Shown piece by piece: positions 27,005 to 35,583 of a stretch of 59,870 nucleotides of DNA. Numbering within the stretch: the first letter of the stretch is position 1; each line of letters opens with the position of its first letter. Location: assembly GCA_964409645.1 (NCBI GenBank), contig CAYPEK010000015.1:1-59870 (forward strand), in the 5' to 3' direction. The stretch is from CAYPEK01 sp964409645. GTDB lineage: Bacteria; UBP15; UBA6099. Made by a program: the position numbers and the translations under genes. Under the pieces are notes generated by a model. It made no database searches and was not told the DNA's origin. It saw only the letters and a list, made by a program, of their open reading frames with translations.

Positions 27005-28036
27005 GTGTCGAAGTACGTAGTAGCGGTAGTCGGAGCGACCGGAATGGTCGGCGGCGAAATGATCAAAGTACTTGAGCAGCGTAAGTTCCCGGTCAAAAGT
27101 CTGGTGCCACTGGCCACGGAGAGAAGCGTAAAGAAGGGCCTGAAGGTCAAGTTTAAGGGACAAGCGATAACGGTCAAGGAGACGAACGACGCCGCGTTCA
27201 ACGGGGTTGACCTTGTGTTGTTTGCGGGAGGCAGTAATGCGTCGCAGGAGTACGGATGGGAAGCCGTGCGGCGCGGAGCGATTGTTGTGGACAACAGCAG
27301 TTTCTTCAGGATGAGAGCGGATGTGCCGCTGATCGTCCCGGAAGTTAATATCAAGGCGCTGAAAAGACATCAGGGGCTGATTGCCAACCCGAACTGCTCG
27401 ACGATTCAGATGGTTGTCGCGCTGAAACCGATTTATCTGAAGTTCGGGATCAAGCGCGTGGTCGTGAGCACTTACCAGTCCGTGTCAGGAACGGGCAAGG
27501 AAGCGATCGAGGAATTGCGCGAGCACACGAAAACGATAGTTGGCGGAAAGAAGCCTGCAAAACCTGTGGTATATCCCAAGGAGATCGCGTTTAACGTTCT
27601 TCCGCACATCGATTCATTCACCGAGAATGGCTACACGAAGGAAGAAATGAAGATGGTGAATGAAACACGGAAGATTTTCTCCGATCCGAACATTCAGATC
27701 AGTGCGACGTGCGTGCGCGTTCCGGTTTACGTCGGGCATGCCGAGAGCGTTAATGTCGAGACGTTCAAACCGGTGACGACGGATGTGGTGAGAAAGCTCC
27801 TGAAAAAATCCCCGGGCGTTGTTGTTGTGGACGACGAGGATCCGACTGAGAAGGATAAGAACCGCAGGAGTTATCCTCTGAGCATAGAGTCGGCCGGAAG
27901 AGACGAGGTGTTTGTGGGAAGGATACGCAAAGACATCTCTGTCGAAAACGGAATCGACATGTGGGTTGTTGCCGACAATATCAGAAAAGGCGCAGCGCTG
28001 AACGCCGTACAGATAGCCGAATTTATATTTGCATGA
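27005..28036 (+). CDS. asd: Aspartate-semialdehyde dehydrogenase
   Basis: A 343-residue NADPH enzyme with a GTG start shortly after AAAGGAGG. The N-terminal VGATGMVGGEMIKVL is the dinucleotide-binding loop, NPNCSTIQM holds the catalytic Cys, and RVPVYVGHAESVNVE contains the second active-site His. It converts aspartyl phosphate to aspartate semialdehyde for lysine, methionine, threonine and diaminopimelate (cell wall). A small charged-protein gene starts 10 bp after its stop. Confidence 0.96.
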   Translation: MSKYVVAVVGATGMVGGEMIKVLEQRKFPVKSLVPLATERSVKKGLKVKFKGQAITVKETNDAAFNGVDLVLFAGGSNASQEYGWEAVRRGAIVVDNSSFFRMRADVPLIVPEVNIKALKRHQGLIANPNCSTIQMVVALKPIYLKFGIKRVVVSTYQSVSGTGKEAIEELREHTKTIVGGKKPAKPVVYPKEIAFNVLPHIDSFTENGYTKEEMKMVNETRKIFSDPNIQISATCVRVPVYVGHAESVNVETFKPVTTDVVRKLLKKSPGVVVVDDEDPTEKDKNRRSYPLSIESAGRDEVFVGRIRKDISVENGIDMWVVADNIRKGAALNAVQIAEFIFA

Positions 28037-28046
28037 GGAGGCGCGT

Positions 28047-28322
28047 ATGGAAAAACGGGCGGCGAAACCGAGACGGGTTACACACAGCGAAACGCTGGAT
28101 AGGCTGATACGCCTCAAGCGCGATTTCGCGGTTGTCCCGTTCGGAGCGGAAAAAGAGAAGTGGCAGAAGAACATGCTCGTGCGAAAACGCCACGCTGTAT
28201 CCGAGCAGGAAGAGCATAAGCGGCTGATCCGCGAGGTGGACACCTCGATTAAGGGCATTGATTTTCCCGCAGAGGAAATGGCGAAGATCATCCGAAGCTG
28301 GATGAAGTCGGACGAGGACTGA
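28047..28322 (+). CDS. Small charged protein of unknown function
   Basis: A 91-residue basic N-terminal and acidic C-terminal protein starting at ATG 28047, six bases after GAGGAGG; an in-frame ATG further upstream (28029) overlaps asd and lacks a ribosome-binding site. Many Lys, Arg and Glu with periodic Leu and Ile indicate mostly helix. No membrane segment, signal peptide or cysteine is present. It is closely coupled to asd and followed by a terminator. I do not recognise a family. Confidence 0.65.
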   Translation: MEKRAAKPRRVTHSETLDRLIRLKRDFAVVPFGAEKEKWQKNMLVRKRHAVSEQEEHKRLIREVDTSIKGIDFPAEEMAKIIRSWMKSDED

Positions 28323-28386
28323 ATTTAGACAATAACTGTTGCCCGGGATTCATGCGCGGCGGCAGGACTAAAAAGAATAATTAATA

Positions 28387-28415
28387 AATAACCGGCCCGG
28401 CCGGTTATTTTTTTT
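28387..28415 (+). terminator. Rho-independent terminator before the HDOD gene
   Basis: A ten-base-pair stem of AATAACCGGC (28387-28396) and GCCGGTTATT (28400-28409) with a three-base loop, followed by an eight-base T run. It ends the asd unit. Confidence 0.9.
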
Positions 28416-28441
28416 AAGATCACAAGGTGCGGGTGGGTAAG

Positions 28442-29374
28442 ATGGCAGAGACTAAACTGGATCAGATTTTGAAAAGAGTGGACAGCATGCCGCCGCTGCC
28501 TGCGACGGCGATGAAGGTTATTGAGATAGCCAACGATCCGAACTCCAGTGTTTCGGACATGGATAAGGTTATCACCATGGATGCCGTGTTTTCGGCGAAG
28601 GTGCTGAAGATGGTTAATTCGGCATACTTCGGGCTGCGGGACAAAATTGTAAGTACTTCCCGCGCGATCGCGCATCTGGGGATGAACACGGTCAAGAATC
28701 TCGTTCTCTGTGCGGTTGTGGTAAACAAGCTGACGGAAAATATACGGTCCGGCGGGTTCGATATGGATGGATTCTGGAAGCATTCAATAGCGTGTTCGGT
28801 CGCAACCCGGATAATTGCGCGCCGCATGAATGTAACAAGTTATGAAGTGGAAGATTATGCGCTTGCCGCGCTGATGCATGATATCGGCAAACTCGTTTTC
28901 ATCAATTTTATGAAAAACGATTATAAGAATGTTACCGCTTATGCGATCGAGCAGAAAGTTTCGTTTATTGCGGCGGAGCGTAAAATTCTCGAACCGGACA
29001 CGTTGATGACTGTTAAGATCGACGAAAGCGGCGCGGCGGTTTTCGGGACTGTCGAGAAGATGCTAGATCACGGCTATGTCGGCAAGCATCTGGCGATTAA
29101 GTGGAACTTGCCGGAAATAATGGTTGATGTTATCGCTCACCATCATTTTCCCGGCGAATGCACGGACGGATATACGAAGAAGGCGGTGCACGCGGTTCAT
29201 GTCGCGGATATTTTCTGCAAGGCGAACGGGATGGGATTCTGCGGAGATGCGTTCGCACCAATAATCAAAGATGATACGTGGCGGCTTCTGGGGATGACTC
29301 AGGAGGAAATGAACCGGTTGAAGCCGAAATGGCTGCAGGAGATCGAGGAGGCTAAGGATTTTCTGAAAGTATGA
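28442..29374 (+). CDS. HDOD-domain signalling protein
   Basis: A 310-residue cytosolic protein that is nearly all one HDOD domain: DSMPPLPATAMKVIEIANDP at the start, then VLKMVNSAYFG and AIAHLGMNTVKNLVL, a helical HD-like core with LAALMHDIGKLVF, and AIKWNLPEIMVDVIAHHHFP. HDOD proteins lack most catalytic HD residues and act in regulation or phosphosignalling; the partner is unknown. I chose the ATG at 28442 (GGGTGGG upstream) over the GTG at 28427. There is no receiver or GGDEF domain attached. Confidence 0.88.
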   Translation: MAETKLDQILKRVDSMPPLPATAMKVIEIANDPNSSVSDMDKVITMDAVFSAKVLKMVNSAYFGLRDKIVSTSRAIAHLGMNTVKNLVLCAVVVNKLTENIRSGGFDMDGFWKHSIACSVATRIIARRMNVTSYEVEDYALAALMHDIGKLVFINFMKNDYKNVTAYAIEQKVSFIAAERKILEPDTLMTVKIDESGAAVFGTVEKMLDHGYVGKHLAIKWNLPEIMVDVIAHHHFPGECTDGYTKKAVHAVHVADIFCKANGMGFCGDAFAPIIKDDTWRLLGMTQEEMNRLKPKWLQEIEEAKDFLKV

Positions 29375-29462
29375 CGGTTCGGCTATGTGTCCGGTGTGAT
29401 TGATTTCGGTTTTTGATGTGATAGAATACGAAGGCAAGGACAAGAAATATAGGGAGGGTAAG

Positions 29463-30230
29463 ATGAGAAAACCATTTATGGCGGGCAACTGGAAGATGAA
29501 CGGGAGCTTGCAGCAGGTGAGCGAGTTCATCGAAGGATTCATAGTTTCTGAAGAAACAGCCAAAGAGCGCGAGGTTATAATCTGCGCGCCGTTCACGTTG
29601 ATACCGGCATGTGTAGCCAAGGGAGCTGAGAAGAAGCCGTACATGAAGTTCGGGGCGCAGAATGTTCACTGGGAACCGAAGGGCGCGTTCACGGGCGAGG
29701 TTTCGGTCGGCATGTTGAAGGAATCGGGCTGCTACTGCTGCATTATCGGGCACTCCGAAAGGCGTCAGTATAACAAAGAAACGGACGAGATGATCAACAA
29801 GAAGATGAATGCGCTGCTCGACGGCGGCGTGTTGCCGATTGTCTGCGTAGGCGAGACGCTCGAAGAGCGCGAAGCCGGCAGGACGGAAGAGGTTGTTTCC
29901 ACACAGGTTCGCGGTAGTATAGTCGCATCCGTCGGAGCGAAGGACCTCTCCGGTATCGTTATCGCGTACGAGCCGGTATGGGCGATCGGGACCGGAAAGA
30001 CGGCGACTCCGGAGCAGGCGGAGGAAGTTTGCGGGATGATCCGCACGCTGGTTGCGAAAGAGATAGGCGGAGCGATTGCCGACGGAATGAGGATACTGTA
30101 CGGCGGCAGCATGAACGCGGCGAATGTTGATGTGCTGATGGCGCAGCCGGATATCGACGGCGGCCTCGTCGGTGGAGCGAGCCTGAAAGCGCCCGATTTT
30201 TCGCGGATTGCCGAATATATAAAGCAGTAA
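29463..30230 (+). CDS. tpiA: Triose-phosphate isomerase
   Basis: 255 residues. The N-terminal MAGNWKMNG holds the active-site Asn and Lys, CCIIGHSERR the catalytic His, and AYEPVWAIGTGKTAT the catalytic Glu and the mobile loop 6. LYGGSMNAAN and GGLVGGASL bind the phosphate. It interconverts dihydroxyacetone phosphate and glyceraldehyde 3-phosphate. The open frame extends 63 bases further, but ATG 29463 follows AGGGAGGG and begins the family sequence. Confidence 0.97.
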   Translation: MRKPFMAGNWKMNGSLQQVSEFIEGFIVSEETAKEREVIICAPFTLIPACVAKGAEKKPYMKFGAQNVHWEPKGAFTGEVSVGMLKESGCYCCIIGHSERRQYNKETDEMINKKMNALLDGGVLPIVCVGETLEEREAGRTEEVVSTQVRGSIVASVGAKDLSGIVIAYEPVWAIGTGKTATPEQAEEVCGMIRTLVAKEIGGAIADGMRILYGGSMNAANVDVLMAQPDIDGGLVGGASLKAPDFSRIAEYIKQ

Positions 30231-30318
30231 AAATATAAATGATAAATGTTCCGGCCGGCGCCGGATGAAGAGCTTTTGAAGCGGTGAGCCGGTTCGGACT
30301 TTCGGAGAATATTTCCGG

Positions 30319-31434
30319 ATGTTACCCCGCGGATTTATCCGGAATCTCGATTTCGGCCTGTTATTGTCTTCGGCCGGCCTTGTGCTGATCGGACTTTTCA
30401 CGCTTTTTTCGCTGAGCAGGATAGGCGGCGGCCACATTTCGGTCAGCCCGTATTTCAAGCAGCAGATGGTCTGGCTTGCCGTATCCTGTGCTATGTGCGC
30501 GGTGTGCTGGAGCCTGAACTACAAGCTGTGGGATCGTTTTGTCTGGCTGATGTACGCGGTGAATATTGTTTTGCTGATTGGTCTTATGATTATCGGCCAC
30601 AGCATTTCGGGGGCGAAAAGCTGGTACGGGCTGAGGGGCATAATGAGTTTTCAGCCGTCGGAGTTCGCGAAGCTGCTTTTCGTGGTGACGTTTGCCGGAT
30701 ACCTTTCGCGGTACAGGCAGGAAATCAACAGTCTCATTTATCTCGGTGTGGCTTTTGTGCAGTTTCTGGTGCCGTTCGGGCTGATTATGCTTCAGCCGGA
30801 CCTTGGGACGGCGTTTGTTTTCGTGGCGATTTTTTTCTGCATGATGTACGTTGCCGGAGTGGAGGCGCTGACACTGATAGTGAGCCTCGTTATTTTCGCT
30901 GCGGGGGGCGCGGGCGGCGCGGCGTTTGTCCTGAAAGATTATCAGGTCAGAAGGCTGACGTCGTTTGTCGATCCTTCGGCGGACCCGCTTGGGTCGGGCT
31001 ATCAGTTGATTCAATCGAAGATAGCGGTGGGCTCCGGCGGAATTTTCGGAAAGGGTTTGTTCCACGCCACACAAGCTAAGATGGGTTTTCTTCCTGCGGC
31101 GCACACGGATTTTGTTTTTTCAGCTTTTGCTGAACAAACAGGATTGATCGGTGCGGTTCTGGTTCTGGTTCTTCTGATATGGTTTTTGATGAGAGTTGCC
31201 AAGATCGGGGGCAAGGCGGAGGACCTGTTCGCGATGTATATAGCCGCCGGGATTTTTGCGATGATAGGCTTTCAGGCCCTTTTCAATATTGGGATGACCG
31301 TGGGCTTGCTTCCGATAACGGGAATACCGCTTCCGTTTATGAGTTACGGCGGTAGTTCTCTGATGACGAACGCGTGCGCGGTTGGGCTTTTGCTGAATAT
31401 TTCGGTGAGAAGGCGTAAAATTATGTTCGTTTGA
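30319..31434 (+). CDS. rodA: SEDS-family peptidoglycan glycosyltransferase, RodA-like
   Basis: A 371-residue inner-membrane protein with about ten membrane helices. The SEDS signatures are GAKSWYGLRGIMSFQPSEFAK and LQPDLGTAFVF, whose Asp is catalytic, and the C-terminal GIPLPFMSYGGSSL. The overall form is closer to RodA than FtsW because of the short N terminus and lack of division neighbours. It polymerises lipid II into glycan strands together with a class B penicillin-binding protein, which is not in the window. It is followed 22 bp later by a GlmU-like gene. Confidence 0.92.
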   Translation: MLPRGFIRNLDFGLLLSSAGLVLIGLFTLFSLSRIGGGHISVSPYFKQQMVWLAVSCAMCAVCWSLNYKLWDRFVWLMYAVNIVLLIGLMIIGHSISGAKSWYGLRGIMSFQPSEFAKLLFVVTFAGYLSRYRQEINSLIYLGVAFVQFLVPFGLIMLQPDLGTAFVFVAIFFCMMYVAGVEALTLIVSLVIFAAGGAGGAAFVLKDYQVRRLTSFVDPSADPLGSGYQLIQSKIAVGSGGIFGKGLFHATQAKMGFLPAAHTDFVFSAFAEQTGLIGAVLVLVLLIWFLMRVAKIGGKAEDLFAMYIAAGIFAMIGFQALFNIGMTVGLLPITGIPLPFMSYGGSSLMTNACAVGLLLNISVRRRKIMFV

Positions 31435-31456
31435 ACGCACAATTCTCCGGGAGGAA

Positions 31457-32212
31457 ATGTCGTTGACAAAAAGAGATTTAACAGTGGTGATTCTCGCGGC
31501 GGGGAAAGGGACTCGGATGAAGTCGGACCTGCCGAAGGTGATGCATAGGATATGCGGCCGGCCGATGATCGATCACGTGCTTGAGAAGGCGGAGGCGCTT
31601 GGGGCATCGAAGGTTGTGGCGGTGGTCGGGTGGCAGTCGGAAAAGGTTATTCCGCATCTCGAAGGCCGTGCGGAATATGTGCTGCAAAACCCGCAGATCG
31701 GAACGGGTCATGCGATGATGTGCGCGGCGCCGAAATTCGAGGGGACGGACGGGGTGGTTCTGCTGCTGTACGGTGATGTGCCGATACTCACCGTGAACAC
31801 GCTGAAAAAGTTGCTTGAGGTGCATTCAGCGCAGGGCAATAAGGCGACTGTGTTGACGGCTGTTCTCGACGATCCATCCGGGTACGGGCGGATTATCAGG
31901 AATGAAGCCGGGTTGGTGGAAAGAATTGTGGAGCACAAGGACGCTTCGGATGAGGAGAAGTCGGTTAAGGAAATCAATACCGGGATATACTGCTTCGACA
32001 TTCCGGAACTGGAAGTTGTGCTTAAGGAGATCACTAACGATAATGCGCAGGGCGAGTATTATATAACCGACGCGATAGGGCTGATGCGTAGTCACGGGTG
32101 GCGTGTGGGGGCGGTTATGGCGGAGGATCCGAGGGAAACCGAGGGAGTGAACACCGAGGAACAGCTTTTGCGGCTCGAAAAGGCGATGTGCGAAATTTCA
32201 GGCGGCAATTGA
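31457..32212 (+). CDS. GlmU-type nucleotidyltransferase, one-domain
   Basis: A 251-residue sugar-nucleotidyltransferase. The N-terminal ILAAGKGTRMKSDLPKVMH is the pyrophosphorylase signature with the catalytic Arg and Lys, and LLYGDVPIL and QGEYYITDAIG match the GlmU uridylyltransferase domain. The whole left-handed beta-helix acetyltransferase domain of normal GlmU (about 200 residues) is absent, and the stop codon is clear, so it would make UDP-GlcNAc or a related UDP/NDP-sugar but not acetylate. An acetyltransferase would then have to be elsewhere. Confidence 0.85.
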   Translation: MSLTKRDLTVVILAAGKGTRMKSDLPKVMHRICGRPMIDHVLEKAEALGASKVVAVVGWQSEKVIPHLEGRAEYVLQNPQIGTGHAMMCAAPKFEGTDGVVLLLYGDVPILTVNTLKKLLEVHSAQGNKATVLTAVLDDPSGYGRIIRNEAGLVERIVEHKDASDEEKSVKEINTGIYCFDIPELEVVLKEITNDNAQGEYYITDAIGLMRSHGWRVGAVMAEDPRETEGVNTEEQLLRLEKAMCEISGGN

Positions 32213-32237
32213 CTTTAATCGCCCTTTGTATCATATT
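32209..32237 (+). promoter_or_regulatory. Possible promoter for prs-rplY-pth
   Basis: TTGACT at 32209-32214 (five of six) overlaps the stop codon of the preceding gene. CATATT at 32232-32237 (four of six) is 17 bases downstream. The prs ATG is at 32274. Confidence 0.4.
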
Positions 32238-32273
32238 AATTTATTTGTGTCACGCTTATGTGAAGGAGCGGCC

Positions 32274-33296
32274 ATGGAAGATTGTGATTTGTTGAAAAAC
32301 AGACGGGTTTTTCACAAAAGGTCCGAGATGATGCTGGTTACAGGCAGCGGCAATAAGGACCTTTCCAGAAAGGTTGCCGCCTCGATAGGTATGGAGCTTG
32401 CCAAGGTTGATGTGAGCAAGTTCGAAGACGGCGAAACGAGAGTTCAGATAGATGTCGGCGAGGCGCAGAGCGTGCGCGGGAAGCATGTGTTTGTGATTCA
32501 GTCGATTTGCCGGCCCGTGAATGATAATCTGATGGAGCTGCTGATAATGATCGATGCGCTGAAGCGCGCTTCGGCGGCCCATATCACGGCTGTGATTCCG
32601 TATTACGGTTACGCGAGGCAGGACAAGAAGGTTGTTCCGCGCGAGCCGATCACAGCGAAGCTGGTGGCGGATATTCTCGAAACGGCGGGAGTAAACCGCA
32701 TGATGGCGATGGACCTGCATTCGGCGTCGATTCAGGGATTTTTCAATATCCCTGTGGACCATTTGTCATCGCTGCCGACAGCCGTGAAGCATTTCAAGGA
32801 GAACGGAATCGGCGGCGCCGGAACGGTGGTTGTATCGCCGGACGTCGGCGGCGTGGCAAGGGCGCGCATGGTTGCGGAGCAGATCGAGTCGCCGTTGGCG
32901 ATCATTTCGAAAAGACGCATGAGGGCGAATCATGTGGCGGTTTTCGAGGTCATCGGAAAAGTCGGCGGAAAGAATTGCCTGATGATCGACGACATGGCGG
33001 ATACGGCGCGAACGCTGGTAGCCGGAGCGGACCTTCTTAAGAAGCACGGCGCGAAGGAAGTCAGCGCGTACTGCACGCACGGTGTACTGTCCGGAGACGC
33101 GATCGAGAGGGTCAAGAAATCGACTCTCAAGGAGATTATCGTGACCGACACGATACCGATCCCGAAGAAGCATAGAAATGAAAATAAAGTGAAAGTTATC
33201 TCCGTCGCGAATGTGTTCGGAGAAGCGATAATGAGGGCATTTGAGGACAAGTCGATAAGCATATTGTTCATCAATCCCGGAAAAAAGAAAAAGTAA
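32274..33296 (+). CDS. prs: Ribose-phosphate pyrophosphokinase
   Basis: 340 residues, starting at ATG 32274 with GGAG five bases upstream. The metal and substrate motifs are FEDGETRVQI near the start, YYGYARQDKK (ATP-binding flexible loop) and VVVSPDVGGVARARMVAE, followed by the PRPP loop LMIDDMADTARTL. It makes PRPP from ribose 5-phosphate and ATP for nucleotides, His, Trp and NAD. It is about 20 residues longer at the N terminus than typical PRPP synthetases. The order prs-rplY-pth is conserved in many bacteria. Confidence 0.95.
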   Translation: MEDCDLLKNRRVFHKRSEMMLVTGSGNKDLSRKVAASIGMELAKVDVSKFEDGETRVQIDVGEAQSVRGKHVFVIQSICRPVNDNLMELLIMIDALKRASAAHITAVIPYYGYARQDKKVVPREPITAKLVADILETAGVNRMMAMDLHSASIQGFFNIPVDHLSSLPTAVKHFKENGIGGAGTVVVSPDVGGVARARMVAEQIESPLAIISKRRMRANHVAVFEVIGKVGGKNCLMIDDMADTARTLVAGADLLKKHGAKEVSAYCTHGVLSGDAIERVKKSTLKEIIVTDTIPIPKKHRNENKVKVISVANVFGEAIMRAFEDKSISILFINPGKKKK

Positions 33297-33346
33297 CTAT
33301 CTGACGGAAAACATCCGTCTGCCGATAGAGAAGGGGAGGAAATGTT

Positions 33347-34012
33347 ATGGCGGACATCAAAATAGCCGCAGCGAAAAGAACGGAAGAGGAAAAGGGCAAA
33401 GGAGCGAACAGAAGGCTCCGGATGCAGAAAATGATACCTGCTGTCCTTTACGGAGAGCAGAAGGAGCCGGTGAGCCTGAAACTTCCGGAAGGCGACATCG
33501 AAAGGCTTCTTTCGCACGGCGGATCGCACTCGATTCTGAATCTCGAGATAGACGGGTCAAGCGAGAAAAACCTTGCGATGATCAAGGACGTGCAGCACAA
33601 AACTCTCACGAGCAAAGTGCAGCATGTTGACCTCATCCGCATTTCACTCGACAAGAAGGTTGAAGTGAGAATCGAGCTCAAGCTGATCAACACGGAAAAC
33701 ATCAGCAAGAAGGGCGGCATCATCAATCAGATTATGAACGAATTGTATGTCGAGTGCTTCCCGGACAAAATCCCGGAAATCATCGAAGTCGATCTGAGCG
33801 ATGCGGCGCCGGGCGATTCGTTCAATGTTGCCGACATCAATGTGCCGGAAGGTGTCGCGGTTCTCGACGAAGCGACGGAAGTTGTAATAGCCATTCTGGC
33901 TCCGAAGGCCGAGGAAGAAAAGTCCGGGGCTGAAGGTGAAGGCGCTGAAGGCGAAGCTGCTGAAGGTGGAGACGCCGCGAAGGATAAGGAAAAGGACAAG
34001 GATAAGAAATAA
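33347..34012 (+). CDS. rplY: Large ribosomal subunit protein bL25, CTC type
   Basis: 221 residues. The N-terminal domain (R-L-R-x-K-x-I-P-A-V-L-Y-G style start in NRRLRMQKMIPAVLYG) binds 5S rRNA, and the TL5/CTC beta domain follows (PDKIPEIIEVDLSDAAPGDS and AEVVIAIL-like end). A very charged tail of Glu, Ala, Gly and Lys (last 35 residues, KDKEKDKDKK) extends past the folded part. It is the long, general-stress form rather than the short L25. It sits 51 bp after prs. Confidence 0.93.
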   Translation: MADIKIAAAKRTEEEKGKGANRRLRMQKMIPAVLYGEQKEPVSLKLPEGDIERLLSHGGSHSILNLEIDGSSEKNLAMIKDVQHKTLTSKVQHVDLIRISLDKKVEVRIELKLINTENISKKGGIINQIMNELYVECFPDKIPEIIEVDLSDAAPGDSFNVADINVPEGVAVLDEATEVVIAILAPKAEEEKSGAEGEGAEGEAAEGGDAAKDKEKDKDKK

Positions 34013-34084
34013 CGGCGGAAGGCGGCCGGATGGTATCGTCAGATGCTGTTTCCGAGTTCCGCAAAATTGCTTGAAAGATATTGC

Positions 34085-34115
34085 AGAGAGCGGGTCCGAA
34101 AGGCCCGCTCTTTTA
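34085..34115 (+). terminator. Terminator-like hairpin between rplY and pth
   Basis: AGAGCGGG (34087-34094) pairs with CCCGCTCT (34104-34111), followed by four T residues. It lies 25-55 bases before the pth start, so it may partly separate pth from prs and rplY. Confidence 0.7.
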
Positions 34116-34139
34116 GTATAATGTTCATCGTGATCTGAT

Positions 34140-34733
34140 ATGAAAGATGATCGTGTCAAAATAATCGTAGGGCTCGGCAACCCGGGCCTGAAATATAAGA
34201 ATACCCGGCACAACGTAGGTTTTATGGCGCTCGATGTTTTTGCCAAGCGATGCGGCGGTGCGGTTAAAACGAAGAAGACCGCTGATTTCATCAGGAGTAC
34301 GGTGGTTTTCGATCACGAAGAACTGATTTTAATTAAACCTCAGGCGTATATGAACAACAGCGGGCATTCGCTCGCGGCGACAGGCATTAACTGGGCAGGT
34401 CTGCACAAGAACGTTCTCGTTGTTTACGACGACGTAACACTCGACTTCGGCAGGTTGAGAGTCAGAGGCGCGGGCAGCGCGGGCGGTCACAAGGGAATGA
34501 AGAATATAATCGACGTGCTCTCGACTCAGGAGATACCGCGGTTAAGGATAGGCGTTGGGAAAGACCCTGAGATGGAGATGGTCGATTACGTGTTGAAGCC
34601 TTTTTTTAAAGAGGAGAAGAAGTATTTACCAGATGTACTCAATCGTGCAGCGGACGCTATTGAGTGCGCGGTGGCGGACGGAGTCGAGGCGGCAATGAAT
34701 AAGTACAATGCCTCGGCGGGTTCCGCCGAGTAG
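34140..34733 (+). CDS. pth: Peptidyl-tRNA hydrolase
   Basis: 197 residues, normal length. IIVGLGNPGLKYKNTRHNVGF is the family start with the catalytic His, LIKPQAYMNNSGHSL and VVYDDVTLDFGRLRVRGAG with the catalytic Asp, and GSAGGHKGMKNIID follow. It releases peptides from peptidyl-tRNA dropped by the ribosome. A perfect eight-base-pair hairpin (34712-34730) spans the last codons of the gene, and the convergent phosphatase gene ends 33 bp away. Confidence 0.95.
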   Translation: MKDDRVKIIVGLGNPGLKYKNTRHNVGFMALDVFAKRCGGAVKTKKTADFIRSTVVFDHEELILIKPQAYMNNSGHSLAATGINWAGLHKNVLVVYDDVTLDFGRLRVRGAGSAGGHKGMKNIIDVLSTQEIPRLRIGVGKDPEMEMVDYVLKPFFKEEKKYLPDVLNRAADAIECAVADGVEAAMNKYNASAGSAE

Positions 34734-34765
34734 CGCGCAAATTACTCCTTTTTCAACGACAAATG

Positions 34766-35575
34766 TCAGGCGGATGGAAAGGTTATCTCTTTCACCTTCG
34801 TCTTGGTAATCCAGTCGTTCAGAGATATTCCGGTATCCGTGAATTCAATATATGTTGAATGAACTATCCAGTCTCCGGTGTTCACGTACCACTGATTCTT
34901 GGCTTCGGTCTCGGTAATGCCGGGTGCATGCGTGTGGCCGAAGAAAACGACATCGTATCTCATGCGTTTCAGCAACTGCTCCGCGGCCTGCTCCCAGATT
35001 TTAAGAAATCGTTCAGGAACGCCTACCTGCTGTTTCTCAGGCGAGGGCTCGACCTGCTTATTCTTCGGGTTGCGCTGGAAGATTCTTACGACGTCGCGCC
35101 AGAAGTCCACCGCGCTCTGGTCTATCGGCTTGCCGGTCACCGATTTTAGAAAGTCCACTGCGTCGTATAGATGATCCTGAAAGAGGGGGTCGTAATAGTG
35201 GCCGTGATCCATGTAAACTTTTTTACCGAATATTTCTCTTTCGAACGGCCGCTTGTTATCGCAGTATGTCATTGTGAAGTCTTTTTCAAACAGCTCAATG
35301 CCCCTCAGTGAAATGTCGTGATTACCTATGAGATAAACGAGCGGGATTCCCTTTTTCGGAAATTCGAGCAGTCGCGATATCAGGAGCTTATGGCGCGGCC
35401 AGACGGTTTCTCCCTTCAGCGGAGGGAAATCGAATATATCGCCGAGTACGTACAGTGTCTGCGCGTTTTTTTCGACGTAATCAAGAAATTCAAAGAAATG
35501 CTCTTTGCGTTCGCGGTCCCATCTGTCCACATGCAGGTCGGATATGAATATTTGAAGGTTGCGTTTTGTTTTCAT
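34766..35575 (-). CDS. lpxH: Metallophosphoesterase, LpxH-like (UDP-2,3-diacylglucosamine diphosphatase)
   Basis: 269 residues. The metal-binding motifs are in order: FISDLHVDRW, LGDIFDFPP, LIGNHDISLRG, YMDHGHYYDP and FFGHTHAPG. The set and the lid-like helical insert (about residues 140-205) fit the LpxH group, which cleaves UDP-diacylglucosamine to lipid X in lipid A synthesis. Typical LpxH has GNRDF rather than GNHD, so a related phosphoesterase with another substrate remains possible. The adjacent methyltransferase gene starts upstream on the same strand, eight bases away. Confidence 0.7.
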   Translation of the reverse strand: MKTKRNLQIFISDLHVDRWDRERKEHFFEFLDYVEKNAQTLYVLGDIFDFPPLKGETVWPRHKLLISRLLEFPKKGIPLVYLIGNHDISLRGIELFEKDFTMTYCDNKRPFEREIFGKKVYMDHGHYYDPLFQDHLYDAVDFLKSVTGKPIDQSAVDFWRDVVRIFQRNPKNKQVEPSPEKQQVGVPERFLKIWEQAAEQLLKRMRYDVVFFGHTHAPGITETEAKNQWYVNTGDWIVHSTYIEFTDTGISLNDWITKTKVKEITFPSA

Positions 35576-35583
35576 TTAAATTG

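Noticed and set aside
34712..34730. Perfect hairpin at the end of pth, considered as a terminator
   Set aside because: It lies inside the last codons and lacks a directly following T run, so I do not list it as a terminator.
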